From CAZAQK01 sp964535825 (GTDB lineage Bacteria; Pseudomonadota; Alphaproteobacteria; Rickettsiales; SXRF01): a stretch of DNA of 64,000 nucleotides. This document shows, in pieces, positions 9,320-18,648 of the stretch. The notes below the pieces were generated by a model. That model worked only from the letters and a program-made list of their open reading frames with translations, had not been told where the DNA came from and made no database searches. Positions within the stretch are counted from its first letter, which is position 1. Each line of letters begins with the position of its first letter. The stretch covers positions 186,001-250,000 of the forward strand of contig CAZHUC010000001.1 in the NCBI GenBank assembly GCA_964535825.1, read 5' to 3'. Both the position numbers and the translations under genes were made by a program.

Positions 9320-10036
9320 TTATTCAAAATTGTTGTGGAACACTGGAATGGTAGTACCACTCAGTGCACCGGATTGTGATGAATCACAAAGATAATAAGC
9401 GATCTTCGCAATGTCCATAGGCTGGGTCTTCGGCTTCATGCCGGGGGCTACCTGCTGGAGCATTTGCGTATCGGTTGAGCCGGGGGCGATGCAATTGACG
9501 CGGATGCTATACGCCTTGCCTTCTACGGCCAATGCCTCGGATATGCCGGTGACTGCAAATTTACTGGCGGTATACCCCCAGAATCCATGGAATTTCTCTG
9601 TCCCCTGAATGCCGGCAAGCGAACTGATATTCACGATGCTTCCGCCATTATCTTTCATCATCTCGAATGCACGACGGCAGCAGCGGGCAAGCCCGGTGAG
9701 GTTGATGCGTATCATTTCGTCGAATTGTGCATCGCTCAGGTCAAAGATGCTTGCAGCGTGAATAATGCCTGCATTATTGACCAGCGCATCCAACCTGCCG
9801 AATTGTTTTTTTGTGGTTGTGAACAGGGCATCCACATCCGCCGCACTGCCAATATCAGCTTTAAGGCCAAGGATTCTGGCACTGGGCGATCGCATCTGGA
9901 TTTGTTCTGCTGCGTTCTTCGCCTGCTTCTCATCACGGCTGCACAGCACAACATTCCAGCCGTGCTCTGCGAATAGTTCAGCAGTGGCGTAGCCAATACC
10001 ACGGCTTCCGCCGGTGATGAGTACGGTTTTTGTCAT
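9320..10036 (-). CDS. Short-chain dehydrogenase/reductase
   Basis: 238-residue classical SDR. The cofactor loop is TGGSRGIG at residues 8-15. NNAG follows near 87, the catalytic Ser is in NISSLAG and the YxxxK motif is YTASK. R residues after the second strand suggest NADPH. It lies one base upstream of the PTPS-like gene on the same strand, so the two are probably co-transcribed. Sepiapterin reductases are SDRs, so a role in pterin reduction is possible, but 3-oxoacyl-type reductases look alike. Confidence 0.85.
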   Translation of the reverse strand: MTKTVLITGGSRGIGYATAELFAEHGWNVVLCSRDEKQAKNAAEQIQMRSPSARILGLKADIGSAADVDALFTTTKKQFGRLDALVNNAGIIHAASIFDLSDAQFDEMIRINLTGLARCCRRAFEMMKDNGGSIVNISSLAGIQGTEKFHGFWGYTASKFAVTGISEALAVEGKAYSIRVNCIAPGSTDTQMLQQVAPGMKPKTQPMDIAKIAYYLCDSSQSGALSGTTIPVFHNNFE

Positions 10037-10081
10037 GACAGTTTTATAGGATGCTTAAGGGCGAATTACAACCCTGCATGA

Positions 10082-10594
10082 TTATTTCGGGCCGACCATC
10101 ATGCCAATCTGCTTGCCTTCGAACTTAGGCGGTTGCTCGATCTTGCAATGTTCTCTGAGGGATTCCTGCACGCGGTCCAGTACCTGAATACCTAAGTCCT
10201 TGTGATCCATCTCGCGGCCACGGAAGCGCAGGGTGATGCGTACCTTGTCGCCTTCTTCGAGGAATTCACGGATATGTTTCAGCTTAATTTCAAGATCGTG
10301 TTTGTCGATCATGGGGCGCAGTTTGATTTCCTTGATCTGGATGACCTTTTGTTTCTTACGCGCTTCATGGGCTTTTTTCTGCGCTTCGTAGCGGTATTTA
10401 CCATAATCCAATACTTTGCACACAGGTGGGCTTGCGCCTGGTGATATCTCCACCAGATCCAGACCAGCCTGATCTGCCATTCTTAAACCTTCTGCTACGG
10501 ATACAACCCCTACCATATTGCCTTGGGCATCGATCAAACGGATTGAGGGGGAAACGATTTCGCGGTTTACGCGGGGTTCATCTTGCTTGCTCAT
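10082..10594 (-). CDS. infC: Translation initiation factor IF-3
   Basis: About 170 residues with both IF-3 domains. The N-domain has RVNREIVSPSIRLID and GLDLVEISP; the linker DYGKYRYEAQKK leads to a C-domain with IKLRPMIDKHDLEIK and RFRGREMDH. It binds the 30S subunit and checks the start codon. The start is ambiguous: ATG at 10594, or TTG at 10600, which is better spaced from a GGAG at about 10607. Rare start codons are well known for infC, where they allow autoregulation. No rpmI/rplT follow. Confidence 0.95.
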   Translation of the reverse strand: MSKQDEPRVNREIVSPSIRLIDAQGNMVGVVSVAEGLRMADQAGLDLVEISPGASPPVCKVLDYGKYRYEAQKKAHEARKKQKVIQIKEIKLRPMIDKHDLEIKLKHIREFLEEGDKVRITLRFRGREMDHKDLGIQVLDRVQESLREHCKIEQPPKFEGKQIGMMVGPK

Positions 10595-10673
10595 ATGCAA
10601 GCGTACTCCAGATTAGTCAAACAAAACTCCATTCGTAGTTGTAAAATATAAATATACCGCCAAAAAGTTAATA

Positions 10674-10691
10674 AACCTTCGACGAAGGGTT
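10674..10691. other. Palindrome upstream of infC
   Basis: AACCTTCGACGAAGGGTT is a near-perfect inverted repeat in the 225-base gap between infC and the divergent epimerase gene. It could be an operator or a leader hairpin for infC. The rest of the gap is AT-rich and contains likely promoters for both directions. Confidence 0.35.
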
Positions 10692-10825
10692 CTTAATGAC
10701 CCTAAATGCCGTGGAAATCAAGTAAAATATGCTTTTTGCCATATTGGGCGTAATTGTAACAGTAACTTAATATGCCATTGGTAGTGTATAGGGTTAATAT
10801 TCCTAAATAAATAGGAGATTGAAAA

Positions 10826-12058
10826 ATGCAACTTACCGAACGGCTAAAAAATTCAGACAGACTCAAGCGTATGGTTGGGGCAATGCCATTGGTCACAGGC
10901 GATGAGACTATCGCGGTCCTTGGCGCTGGCGGCCAGATTGGTAGCAAAATTCTGCCTGAACTTGAGAGGCATTATCCCGGTCAGGTACTGGCCTGTGATT
11001 TTGGCAAGCCGGGCTACCATGACGTGAGTGTGACCAATAAGGATGACGTCAGGAAATTCATCAAGGAACATAACGTAAAAGTTATTATCAACCTTGCTGC
11101 CTTGCTTTCAGGGGCGGCTGAGAACAATCCTAAAAAAGCGCATGAGATAAATTACCTTGCACCGCGTGATATTATGGAGATCGCCAGTGAAGGGGGCGTG
11201 CGTAAAGTGATGACCATGAGTTCCATCGCTGCGCAGGAATTCGATAAACGTCTGTATGAATCCGAGGAAGCACAGGAAGCAAGAACGGAGCTGCAAAAAA
11301 AAGCCCCTACGGGTGCACATTTTGCTGCGCGTGCTTCTTACGGACAGTCCAAGACCGCGATAGAGGCAGATAGCCGTTATTATACCGCGCATCGCGGTAT
11401 ACAGGCGCATGCGCCGCGCCTTGCGGGTGTGCTTACCTGCCACCATAAAGACTTTGCAGATGGCACGACTGAGGAACTCGACGGTCTGATAATCGCCGCT
11501 GCAGTGCAGGAAGTGTATAAGGATAAGTGGCAGGAAAAGATGCGCAAGATACTTGGCAAGCAGCATCAGCAATCGCTCGATAAGGGGCATTATCTTGTGG
11601 ATGATAAATATGTGCCGGAAGTAGGGGAGAAGGCTACCTTTGATATGATAGATGGCGGCTCACTCGCCAAAGTGGCCATGTTGATCCTGCATAAAGATAT
11701 TTCACCGAATAAAGCTCCTGAAACGCCAGACCCGGTACAGAACGTATCAGAATATTCTGTAAGCATGGAAGATGCGGTATCAATCCTGAAGGAATTAAAT
11801 CCTGATTTTGCCGTTCAGTTTGCTACCAGTGTAGATGATGGCCTGAATCCAGGAAAAGTAAAGCGCGCCAAAATTTGGCCAAAGGAACAGGACACGGCAG
11901 CAACGGAAGGCCTGATCGGTCCGTTCAAGGAATTTGATGCAAGACGCAGCATCACTGAGTCATATCGCCGCCTTGTGCGTGAGTTGCAGGCTGAGCGGTT
12001 GGCTGAAAGCGGTATTGCCATTGCACCTAAGGATGAAGGGAAGCAGGCGAGGGGTTAG
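10826..12058 (+). CDS. NAD-dependent epimerase/dehydratase (extended SDR, L-threonine 3-dehydrogenase-like)
   Basis: 410 residues. The Rossmann motif GAGGQIGS lies near residue 34, an acidic residue ends strand 2 (ACDFG), and the catalytic pair is in ASYGQSK with the Ser in TMSSIAA. This is the arrangement of extended SDRs; the 'NLAALLSG' stretch resembles the UDP-sugar epimerase-like L-threonine 3-dehydrogenases. The C-terminal 100 residues are longer than typical. AGGAGA precedes the ATG by seven bases. It leads a three-gene run with two tandem paralogues 9 bases downstream. Substrate unknown. Confidence 0.7.
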   Translation: MQLTERLKNSDRLKRMVGAMPLVTGDETIAVLGAGGQIGSKILPELERHYPGQVLACDFGKPGYHDVSVTNKDDVRKFIKEHNVKVIINLAALLSGAAENNPKKAHEINYLAPRDIMEIASEGGVRKVMTMSSIAAQEFDKRLYESEEAQEARTELQKKAPTGAHFAARASYGQSKTAIEADSRYYTAHRGIQAHAPRLAGVLTCHHKDFADGTTEELDGLIIAAAVQEVYKDKWQEKMRKILGKQHQQSLDKGHYLVDDKYVPEVGEKATFDMIDGGSLAKVAMLILHKDISPNKAPETPDPVQNVSEYSVSMEDAVSILKELNPDFAVQFATSVDDGLNPGKVKRAKIWPKEQDTAATEGLIGPFKEFDARRSITESYRRLVRELQAERLAESGIAIAPKDEGKQARG

Positions 12059-12067
12059 GCAGGAATT

Positions 12068-13018
12068 ATGCCGCAGGTAACCACGGAAGAGCACAAAGGT
12101 TTTACCAAGCGCATCAGCAGGAATGATATTGCGCCGAAGGATGGCTCTGCGCCGCTGACAGTCATTGAGTTTTCACTGACGAATGAGGTGCGGGATTCGC
12201 TGAAAGCAGCGATTGATGCTTATCGTAAAGACCCTGAAAATGAGCAAAAGCTGGCACAGATCATCAAAGACCATTTCCCGCCGGAAATACTTGAAGAATT
12301 AGGTGCTCTGGCAAAAGAAAAAGGTACGCCCGCCACGGTTTATATCGTGCATAATCTGCCAAAGGACAGAATAACCCAGAGACTTTTGCAAAGTGAAATG
12401 TCATTGGAAGTTAAGCAAGAATTGGAAAATTATATTGAGGGTAGTTATACAAATTTACTCAGCAGAGGCATCGGTAGTGCGTTGACGCTGGAACATATGG
12501 AAACCTTTCATTTTACCAAGAAAGTGGGAAGCCTCACCGCTGAAGAGGATACGGGAAAATTACATAAGCATGCAGAACCTATCACCATGCTTGGCGGGGT
12601 GTTAACCGGTGGTTCTCAGACCAGATTTGTAGATGTTGGAGCTTTAATAGAGGATGCTGAGGCGCAAGGCATACATGTACAAGTTGGTGAAGATATGGAG
12701 AAGCCTGTTTCGCCGTCATTATTGTCAGGGTTAAATAAAGATGCTCCGGGTTGGCAGGAGCTCAAGGGTTACGAGATCATTCCTGATGATACGATAAGTA
12801 GTAAAACTGCCAGTAAGGCTAATGCACGAAAATTTGAAGCACTGGTCGATAAGCACTCACAGAGAACAATTATCGGTTCTGGTGATCTGGCGCTGTGGGC
12901 AGAGGATGGTCGCCTGTACCATCAATCCTTGCCCGGCAAAGAAAAAGGCAAGATCAGGGGATGGCTTGGTCGCCTTGCGATCGGGCATGCTTTCAACCGA
13001 TCAGAAAATGAACGCTGA
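12068..13018 (+). CDS. Hypothetical protein, possible Fe(II)/2-oxoglutarate dioxygenase fold, tandem copy 1
   Basis: 316 residues. Not recognised with certainty. The pattern HKHAEP...G(G)VLTGGSQTRFVDVGALIED in the middle and SGDLALWAEDGRLYHQS near the C-terminus follows the shape of TauD/TfdA-like enzymes, where HxD/E and a distal His bind iron and 'GD..lwdn...lH' ends the fold. On that reading HAE is the HxE pair and the His in LYHQ the distal ligand. The first 33 codons are nearly identical to those of the next gene. AGGA precedes the ATG. Confidence 0.55.
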   Translation: MPQVTTEEHKGFTKRISRNDIAPKDGSAPLTVIEFSLTNEVRDSLKAAIDAYRKDPENEQKLAQIIKDHFPPEILEELGALAKEKGTPATVYIVHNLPKDRITQRLLQSEMSLEVKQELENYIEGSYTNLLSRGIGSALTLEHMETFHFTKKVGSLTAEEDTGKLHKHAEPITMLGGVLTGGSQTRFVDVGALIEDAEAQGIHVQVGEDMEKPVSPSLLSGLNKDAPGWQELKGYEIIPDDTISSKTASKANARKFEALVDKHSQRTIIGSGDLALWAEDGRLYHQSLPGKEKGKIRGWLGRLAIGHAFNRSENER

Positions 13019-13021
13019 CGT

Positions 13022-13960
13022 ATGCCAATAGTAACCACAGAAGAACATCAAGGTTTTACCAAGCGCATCAGCAGGAATGATATTGCGCCGAAGGATGGCT
13101 CTGCGCCGCTTACCGTTATTGAATTTTCGCTGACCAACGAAATCCGGAATTCGCTGAAAGCAGCACTTGATGCCTTTCGAGTTGGTTCAAGAGATGAAAA
13201 AAAGCTGGCGCAGATCATCAAAGATCATTTCCCGCCGGAAGTACTTGAGGAATTAGGCGCGCTTGCCAAAAGGGGCGGCGCGCAGTCAACGGTGTATGTG
13301 GTAAAGAATCTGCCTGAAAGTCAGGTCCCTAATAAACTGGCATATCCTGACCAGAAATTTGGAAAAACGTTAGGTCAAATAAGGGATAAGTTAAAGAAAT
13401 GGAGAGAAGATCATAGTTACACCTATCTGGTTGGTCATGGGGTTGGGGCAGCGTTGGAACTGCAACATGGTAGGGATTTTGATCTACTCAGATTCGTAGG
13501 CAATAAAGAGATCATCGGGGATGATTTCCATAAACATGCAGAGTTGGTCACCATGCTAGGCTGCGTATTAACGAACAATGCGGCCACACGTTTTACTGAC
13601 ATGCAAACGCTCCTGGAAGATGAGAGCGAAAAAGGACCAATAAAAATGCGATTCTCTCATGATAATATTCCCGATGGGAGAAAAGTACATTTACATGACC
13701 TTCCAAATGAAACACCCCATTGGAAAAGTAGAAATGAGATGACTTTAACTCCCCGTTGGTCTCTTCTGGGTAAGCATAAGGCGGCATTCGAGAGGCTGGT
13801 TCGACGGCATTCGCAGGAAGTGGTGGGTCAACGCGGTGACCTGATACTGTGGTCTGAAGTGGGTGACGTCTTCCATCAAGCCATGCCAACAGACGATCGC
13901 GGAAAGACCAAAGGGGTTTTAAGCCGTCATGCGGTTTCGCAGAGTTTTTACCAACGTTGA
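13022..13960 (+). CDS. Hypothetical protein, possible Fe(II)/2-oxoglutarate dioxygenase fold, tandem copy 2
   Basis: 312 residues, paralogue of the preceding gene and starting three bases after its stop, without its own clear ribosome-binding site. The N-terminal 100 residues are highly similar, the middle is diverged, and the C-terminal GDLILWSEVGDVFHQA and central HKHAEL...GCVLTNNAATRFTDM motifs are kept. Retention of the putative metal ligands in both copies suggests both are active. It converges on thrS with no gap. Function remains a guess. Confidence 0.55.
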   Translation: MPIVTTEEHQGFTKRISRNDIAPKDGSAPLTVIEFSLTNEIRNSLKAALDAFRVGSRDEKKLAQIIKDHFPPEVLEELGALAKRGGAQSTVYVVKNLPESQVPNKLAYPDQKFGKTLGQIRDKLKKWREDHSYTYLVGHGVGAALELQHGRDFDLLRFVGNKEIIGDDFHKHAELVTMLGCVLTNNAATRFTDMQTLLEDESEKGPIKMRFSHDNIPDGRKVHLHDLPNETPHWKSRNEMTLTPRWSLLGKHKAAFERLVRRHSQEVVGQRGDLILWSEVGDVFHQAMPTDDRGKTKGVLSRHAVSQSFYQR

Positions 13961-15898
13961 TTAAAGCGGCATTTTGCCTTCTTCGAGAAGGCCGCTGAGT
14001 GCCTCGCTGAAGCTCATCACCTTTTGGTGCTCCTGACCCAGGCGGCGCACGGAAACGCTGCCGCTTTCTGCTTCCTTCGCGCCCACTACGAACATGACCG
14101 GTACTTTCTTCAAGCTATGGTCACGCACCTTGTAATTGATCTTTTCGTTGCGCAGGTCAAGGCTGGCGCGGATGCCGGCATTCTTCAGGTCATCGCATAC
14201 TTTCTGGGCGTAATCATTTGCCGCATCGGTAATGGTGGTGACCACCACCTGCGTTGGCGCAAGCCAGAGTGGGAATTTGCCGGAATGTTCTTCGATGAGG
14301 ATACCAATGAAACGTTCCAATGAGCCAAGGATCGCGCGGTGAAGCATCACGGGGCGGTGCTTTGCACCATCAGCGCCGACATATTCAGCATCAAGACGCT
14401 CAGGAAGCACAAAATCTACCTGCAATGTGCCGCACTGCCAGTCACGGCCGATGGCATCACGCAGTACGAACTCCAGTTTAGGGCCGTAAAACGCGCCTTC
14501 ACCGGGGTTCAGCGTCCATTCCAGACCGGTTGCATTCACCGCTTCTTTCAGGGCATTTTCTGCTTTGTCCCATGTAGCATCTTCACCGGCGCGCACGGGC
14601 GGACGGTCAGAGAACTTTACTTTCACATCGGTAAAGCCAAAGGCTTTATACACTTCCTGCAAGAGTGAGCAGAAGGCGATGGTTTCTGATGTAATTTGGT
14701 CTTCAGTACAGAAGATATGCGCGTCATCCTGCACGAAGCCGCGGATACGCATGATGCCGTGCAGCGAACCTGATGGCTCGTTACGGTGGCAAGAGCCGAA
14801 CTCTGCCATACGCAGCGGCAATTCGCGGTATGATTTCAGGCCCTGACGGAAGATCTGCACATGGCAGGGGCAGTTCATGGGTTTTACGCAGAGGTGGCGG
14901 TCTTCATCCGATGGGGCGACGAACATGTTCTCGCGGAATTTTTCCCAGTGGCCGGAGGCTTCCCACAGCGCGCGATCAACCAGCGTTGGGGTGCGCACTT
15001 CGATGTAGCCATTCTTTTGCAGCTTGCTGCGGATATAATTCTCGATGGTACGATAGAGCGTCCAGCCCTTATCGTGCCAGAAGATCATGCCCGGTGAATG
15101 TTCTTCAATATGGAATAGCTCCAGCTCTTTGCCCAGCTTGCGGTGGTCGCGTTTTTCAGCTTCTTCCAGCTGCATCAGGTAATTCTTCAGGTCTTTTTCA
15201 TTCGCCCACGCCGTGCCATACACGCGCTGGAGCATTTCATTGCGGTGGTCGCCGCGCCAGTATGCGCCGGCTACTTTCATCAGTTTGAACGCCGTACCCA
15301 CTTTGCCTGTGCTTGGGGCGTGCGGGCCGCGGCAGAGATCGATGAATTCACCCTGGCGGTATAAGGAAATATCTTCGTTGGCAGGAATGGAGGCGATGAT
15401 TTCCGCCTTATAGGCTTCGCCCATATCCTTGAAGAATTTTACTGCGTCGTCACGCTTCATCACTTCGCGGCGGATATTTTCATTGCGTGCCACGATCTCT
15501 TTCATGCGCGTTTCAATTTTTACCAGATCATCCGGCGTGAAGGGGGTTTTGCGTGCGAAGTCGTAATAAAAACCATTCTCGATAGCAGGGCCGATGGTCA
15601 CCTGTGTTTCCGGGTAGAGCTCTTTTACCGCTTCGGCCAGAATATGTGCGCTGTCATGGCGAATAAGTTCCAGCCCATCGGCATCTTTACCGGTGATGAT
15701 GGCAATTGAAGCATCCTGTTCGATCGGCAGGTAAAGGTCTTTAAGCTCGCCATTCACACGGATGGCAAGGGCAGCCTTGGCAAGGCCAGCGCCGATAGAG
15801 GCTGCGACTTGTTCACCGGTCACCGGCCCATCAAATTGCTTGGTGTTGCCGTCCGGGAGGGTGATCGTGACCATGGAGGTATTCTTTAGCGGTTGCAT
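13961..15898 (-). CDS. thrS: Threonyl-tRNA synthetase
   Basis: 645 residues with the full bacterial ThrRS layout. An N-terminal TGS domain is followed by the editing domain (HDSAHILAEAV and the later RGPHAPSTG), the class II catalytic core and a C-terminal anticodon-binding domain. Zinc ligands are expected in MNCPCH, in the His of DAHIF and in the His of LHRAILGS. Motif 2 is in FGSCHRNEPSG. The start may instead be the ATG at 15874; neither has a clear Shine-Dalgarno site. Confidence 0.97.
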   Translation of the reverse strand: MQPLKNTSMVTITLPDGNTKQFDGPVTGEQVAASIGAGLAKAALAIRVNGELKDLYLPIEQDASIAIITGKDADGLELIRHDSAHILAEAVKELYPETQVTIGPAIENGFYYDFARKTPFTPDDLVKIETRMKEIVARNENIRREVMKRDDAVKFFKDMGEAYKAEIIASIPANEDISLYRQGEFIDLCRGPHAPSTGKVGTAFKLMKVAGAYWRGDHRNEMLQRVYGTAWANEKDLKNYLMQLEEAEKRDHRKLGKELELFHIEEHSPGMIFWHDKGWTLYRTIENYIRSKLQKNGYIEVRTPTLVDRALWEASGHWEKFRENMFVAPSDEDRHLCVKPMNCPCHVQIFRQGLKSYRELPLRMAEFGSCHRNEPSGSLHGIMRIRGFVQDDAHIFCTEDQITSETIAFCSLLQEVYKAFGFTDVKVKFSDRPPVRAGEDATWDKAENALKEAVNATGLEWTLNPGEGAFYGPKLEFVLRDAIGRDWQCGTLQVDFVLPERLDAEYVGADGAKHRPVMLHRAILGSLERFIGILIEEHSGKFPLWLAPTQVVVTTITDAANDYAQKVCDDLKNAGIRASLDLRNEKINYKVRDHSLKKVPVMFVVGAKEAESGSVSVRRLGQEHQKVMSFSEALSGLLEEGKMPL

Positions 15899-15968
15899 GT
15901 GTGATGGTTAAGAGTTTGAAAGCCAATATTTATAAGGCTTTTGGCGTTTCACGCAAGCAGGAATGTGA

Positions 15969-17741
15969 TCAATACACACGTTCTTCCGGCGGGAATGTGC
16001 GTATTTCCTGCGTTTTAGGCTCGGTATAGGTCATGCGCACGTCATTGATCTCCAGGCGCACATTACCATTATCATCAACAAAGCCGATGCTGTGGGTAAG
16101 CCATTCCTTGTCATTGCGGGCAGGGTAATCCTGCCGCCAGTGTGCGCCGCGGCTTTCTGTGCGCTCTAGTGCACATGCGAGTGATACGGTGGCCTGCCTG
16201 AGCAAGTTATCGGTTTCCAGTGCGTGTACCATTTCATTGTTCCAGATACGCGAGGTGTCTGAAATGTGAAGGTCTTCCTGCAGGCGTCGCCAGAGCTGGC
16301 GCAGTTTCTGTAAGCCTTCATCCAACAGGTCATGCGTACGGAATATGCCCGCATGGGTCTGCATGATCTGCTGGAGTTCTTTACGAATGTCTGCGGGTTT
16401 AAACCCGCCACGAGCCTGCGAGTATATCTCTAATCGGGTAAAACATTGTTCCATCTGATGGGGCTGGATACGTTTATGAGACTTTGCATCAAGTGCCTGT
16501 GAGGCTGCATGGCTACCCACAGCACTGCCAAACACAATGAGCTCAAGCAGTGAATTGCAACCTAAGCGGTTCGCACCATGCACGGAAGCGCAGGCAGCTT
16601 CACCGATGGCATACAGGCCATGTGTTACCTGCCCATACAGATCGGTCGGGATGCCGCCCATGGTGTAATGTACGGTGGGGAGTACTGGTATACATTCTCG
16701 GCTGGGGTCAATGCGGGCGAAGGTGGTTGCAATATCGCGGATGCTTGGGAGCTTGGTATCAATAATATCCTTATCAAGATGGGTAAGACTCAGATATAAA
16801 TGATCACCGTTCTTGCCAGCGCCGCGGCCTTCCTTGATCTCCTGCGCCATGGCGCGTGAGACCACATCGCGCGAGGCCAGCTCCATACCATGCGGCGCAT
16901 AGCGTTCCATGAAGCGTTCGCCCTTTTTGTTGAGGAGTATCGCCCCTTCACCGCGTGCGCCTTCAGTGATGAGTAGTCCTGTGCCGTAAAGGCCGGTCGG
17001 GTGGAACTGCACGAATTCCATATCCTGAAGTGGCAGGCCAGCGCGTAGTGCCATGCCGCCACCGTCGCCTGTGCAGATACTGGAAGCGGTGGTAGAGGCA
17101 TAGGCCTGACCGAATCCACCGGTGGCGATGATGGTACTGTGCGCCTGAAACAGGTGAAGTTCACCCGTTGCCAGTTCCCATGCTAATACGCCGCGGCAAA
17201 TATTCTCATCATCGAACACCAGATCGAGTGCAAGAAATTCTGAGAAGAACTCGACCTGCCTGCGAACGGCTTGTCCATATAATGTATGTAGCAAGGAATG
17301 CCCTGTACGGTCTGCCACGGCACAAGCGCGATAGGCAGGGCCACCCTTGCCAAAATCGGTATGCTGGCCGCCATAGGCGCGCTGGTATATCTGCCCGTGT
17401 TCATCGCGGGTGAAGGGCATACCCATGGCTTCCATTTCTAATATTGCGGCGGGTGCATGTTCGCACATGAAGGCTACTGCATCCTGATCGGCCAGCCAGT
17501 CAGAACCGCGGATCGTATCATACATGTGCCACTGCCAGTTATCTTCCACACGGTTGCCTAGTGCAGCATTGATGCCGCCCTGCGCGGCGACGGTATGGCT
17601 ACGGGTAGGGGGTACTTTAGAGATGCATGCCACGGATACTGCGCCTGCCTCACGCGCGCTGATAGCGGCTCTCAGCCCAGCACCACCTGCGCCGATAACC
17701 AGTACATCGTGTGTGTGGGACGTGTATGCGTATGTGCTCAT
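15969..17741 (-). CDS. sdhA: Succinate dehydrogenase/fumarate reductase flavoprotein subunit
   Basis: 590 residues from the chosen ATG; the frame also allows a TTG at 17780. FAD-binding GAGGAGLRAA is near the N-terminus. His49 in RSHTVAAQGGI is the residue that carries covalent FAD in SdhA/FrdA and is absent from L-aspartate oxidase. HPTG, GARGEGAIL and the C-terminal RTESRGAHWRQDYP are SdhA signatures. No sdhB, sdhC or sdhD is adjacent, so its partners are elsewhere. It is divergent from nadC, which is normally a neighbour of the homologue nadB, so a NadB-like role was considered and judged less likely. Confidence 0.88.
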   Translation of the reverse strand: MSTYAYTSHTHDVLVIGAGGAGLRAAISAREAGAVSVACISKVPPTRSHTVAAQGGINAALGNRVEDNWQWHMYDTIRGSDWLADQDAVAFMCEHAPAAILEMEAMGMPFTRDEHGQIYQRAYGGQHTDFGKGGPAYRACAVADRTGHSLLHTLYGQAVRRQVEFFSEFLALDLVFDDENICRGVLAWELATGELHLFQAHSTIIATGGFGQAYASTTASSICTGDGGGMALRAGLPLQDMEFVQFHPTGLYGTGLLITEGARGEGAILLNKKGERFMERYAPHGMELASRDVVSRAMAQEIKEGRGAGKNGDHLYLSLTHLDKDIIDTKLPSIRDIATTFARIDPSRECIPVLPTVHYTMGGIPTDLYGQVTHGLYAIGEAACASVHGANRLGCNSLLELIVFGSAVGSHAASQALDAKSHKRIQPHQMEQCFTRLEIYSQARGGFKPADIRKELQQIMQTHAGIFRTHDLLDEGLQKLRQLWRRLQEDLHISDTSRIWNNEMVHALETDNLLRQATVSLACALERTESRGAHWRQDYPARNDKEWLTHSIGFVDDNGNVRLEINDVRMTYTEPKTQEIRTFPPEERVY

Positions 17742-17784
17742 AGAAGATGTTGTGTTACACGCAGGATAGTGACAAAGCAAGAAT

Positions 17785-18648
17785 ATGCGTTATGCTGCCC
17801 GCATGATAACAACAGTTGATGAAAAAATCCTGCAGCATCTTGTGACAGCTGTGCTTTCCGAAGATGTTGGAACAGGGGATATTACCTCAGCACTGACCAT
17901 TCCACCGGATGCTACTGCTGAAATGAAGCTGGTGGCACGGCAGGATATGGTGGTGTGTGGCATAGCTATACCGCAGGCTGTGTTCACAACACTTGAAGCC
18001 TCGGTGGTTGTGACGAACCATGTTGATGATGGTGCATTGGTCAAGGCAGGCACAGTGCTTTGTACCGTTTCAGGAAATGCAAGGAAGCTACTTACAGGTG
18101 AGCGCACTGCCTTAAATATCATGCAGCGCATGAGTGGTGTCGCCACCCTTACCCGCGACTATGTAAATGCTGTGAAGGGAACAAAAGCGATCATTCTGGA
18201 TACGCGCAAGACCATGCCTGGCCTGCGTACACTGGATAAATACGCCACACAGTGTGGTGGCGCGCAGAATCACCGCATGCGACTGGATGATATGGTGCTC
18301 ATCAAGGATAACCATATTGCCGTTTGTGGAAATATCACTGCCGCTGTGCAGGCTGCACGGGCAGGGGCTTCTGTGCCAGTGGTGGTGGAGTGCGATACGA
18401 TCGAACAGGTGGTAGAAGCACTTGCTGCCAAGCCAGACCGGATATTACTTGATAATATGGATAATGGTATGTTGCGTGAAGCCGTAAAATTGGCGGCAGG
18501 GAATATGCCCCTTGAGGCGTCGGGCAATGTGTCACTGCAAACGGTGCGTGCTATTGCAGAAACAGGTGTGAATTATATCTCGGTTGGCAAGATCACACAT
18601 TCTGCCCCAGCAGTTGATATTGGTGCCGATATTAATATCGCGGCCTAG
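17785..18648 (+). CDS. nadC: Nicotinate-nucleotide pyrophosphorylase (quinolinate phosphoribosyltransferase)
   Basis: 287 residues. Converts quinolinate and PRPP to nicotinate mononucleotide in NAD synthesis. Motifs include EDVGTGDITS near the N-terminus, LTGERTALNIMQRMSGVAT, the substrate loop DTRKTMPGLR, and QNHRMRLDD followed by IKDNH. The start could be the ATG at 17803. The stop codon's CTAG overlaps the stop of the convergent pseudopilin gene, so the two transcripts share four bases. Confidence 0.96.
   Translation: MRYAARMITTVDEKILQHLVTAVLSEDVGTGDITSALTIPPDATAEMKLVARQDMVVCGIAIPQAVFTTLEASVVVTNHVDDGALVKAGTVLCTVSGNARKLLTGERTALNIMQRMSGVATLTRDYVNAVKGTKAIILDTRKTMPGLRTLDKYATQCGGAQNHRMRLDDMVLIKDNHIAVCGNITAAVQAARAGASVPVVVECDTIEQVVEALAAKPDRILLDNMDNGMLREAVKLAAGNMPLEASGNVSLQTVRAIAETGVNYISVGKITHSAPAVDIGADINIAA

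Noticed and set aside
14773..15288. 171-residue forward frame within thrS
   Set aside because: Antisense to the conserved thrS coding sequence; Arg/Gly/Pro-rich shadow.
15969..17741. L-aspartate oxidase (nadB), because nadC is the neighbour
   Set aside because: The covalent-FAD His in SHTVAAQGG and SdhA-type C-terminus are present; NadB lacks this His.
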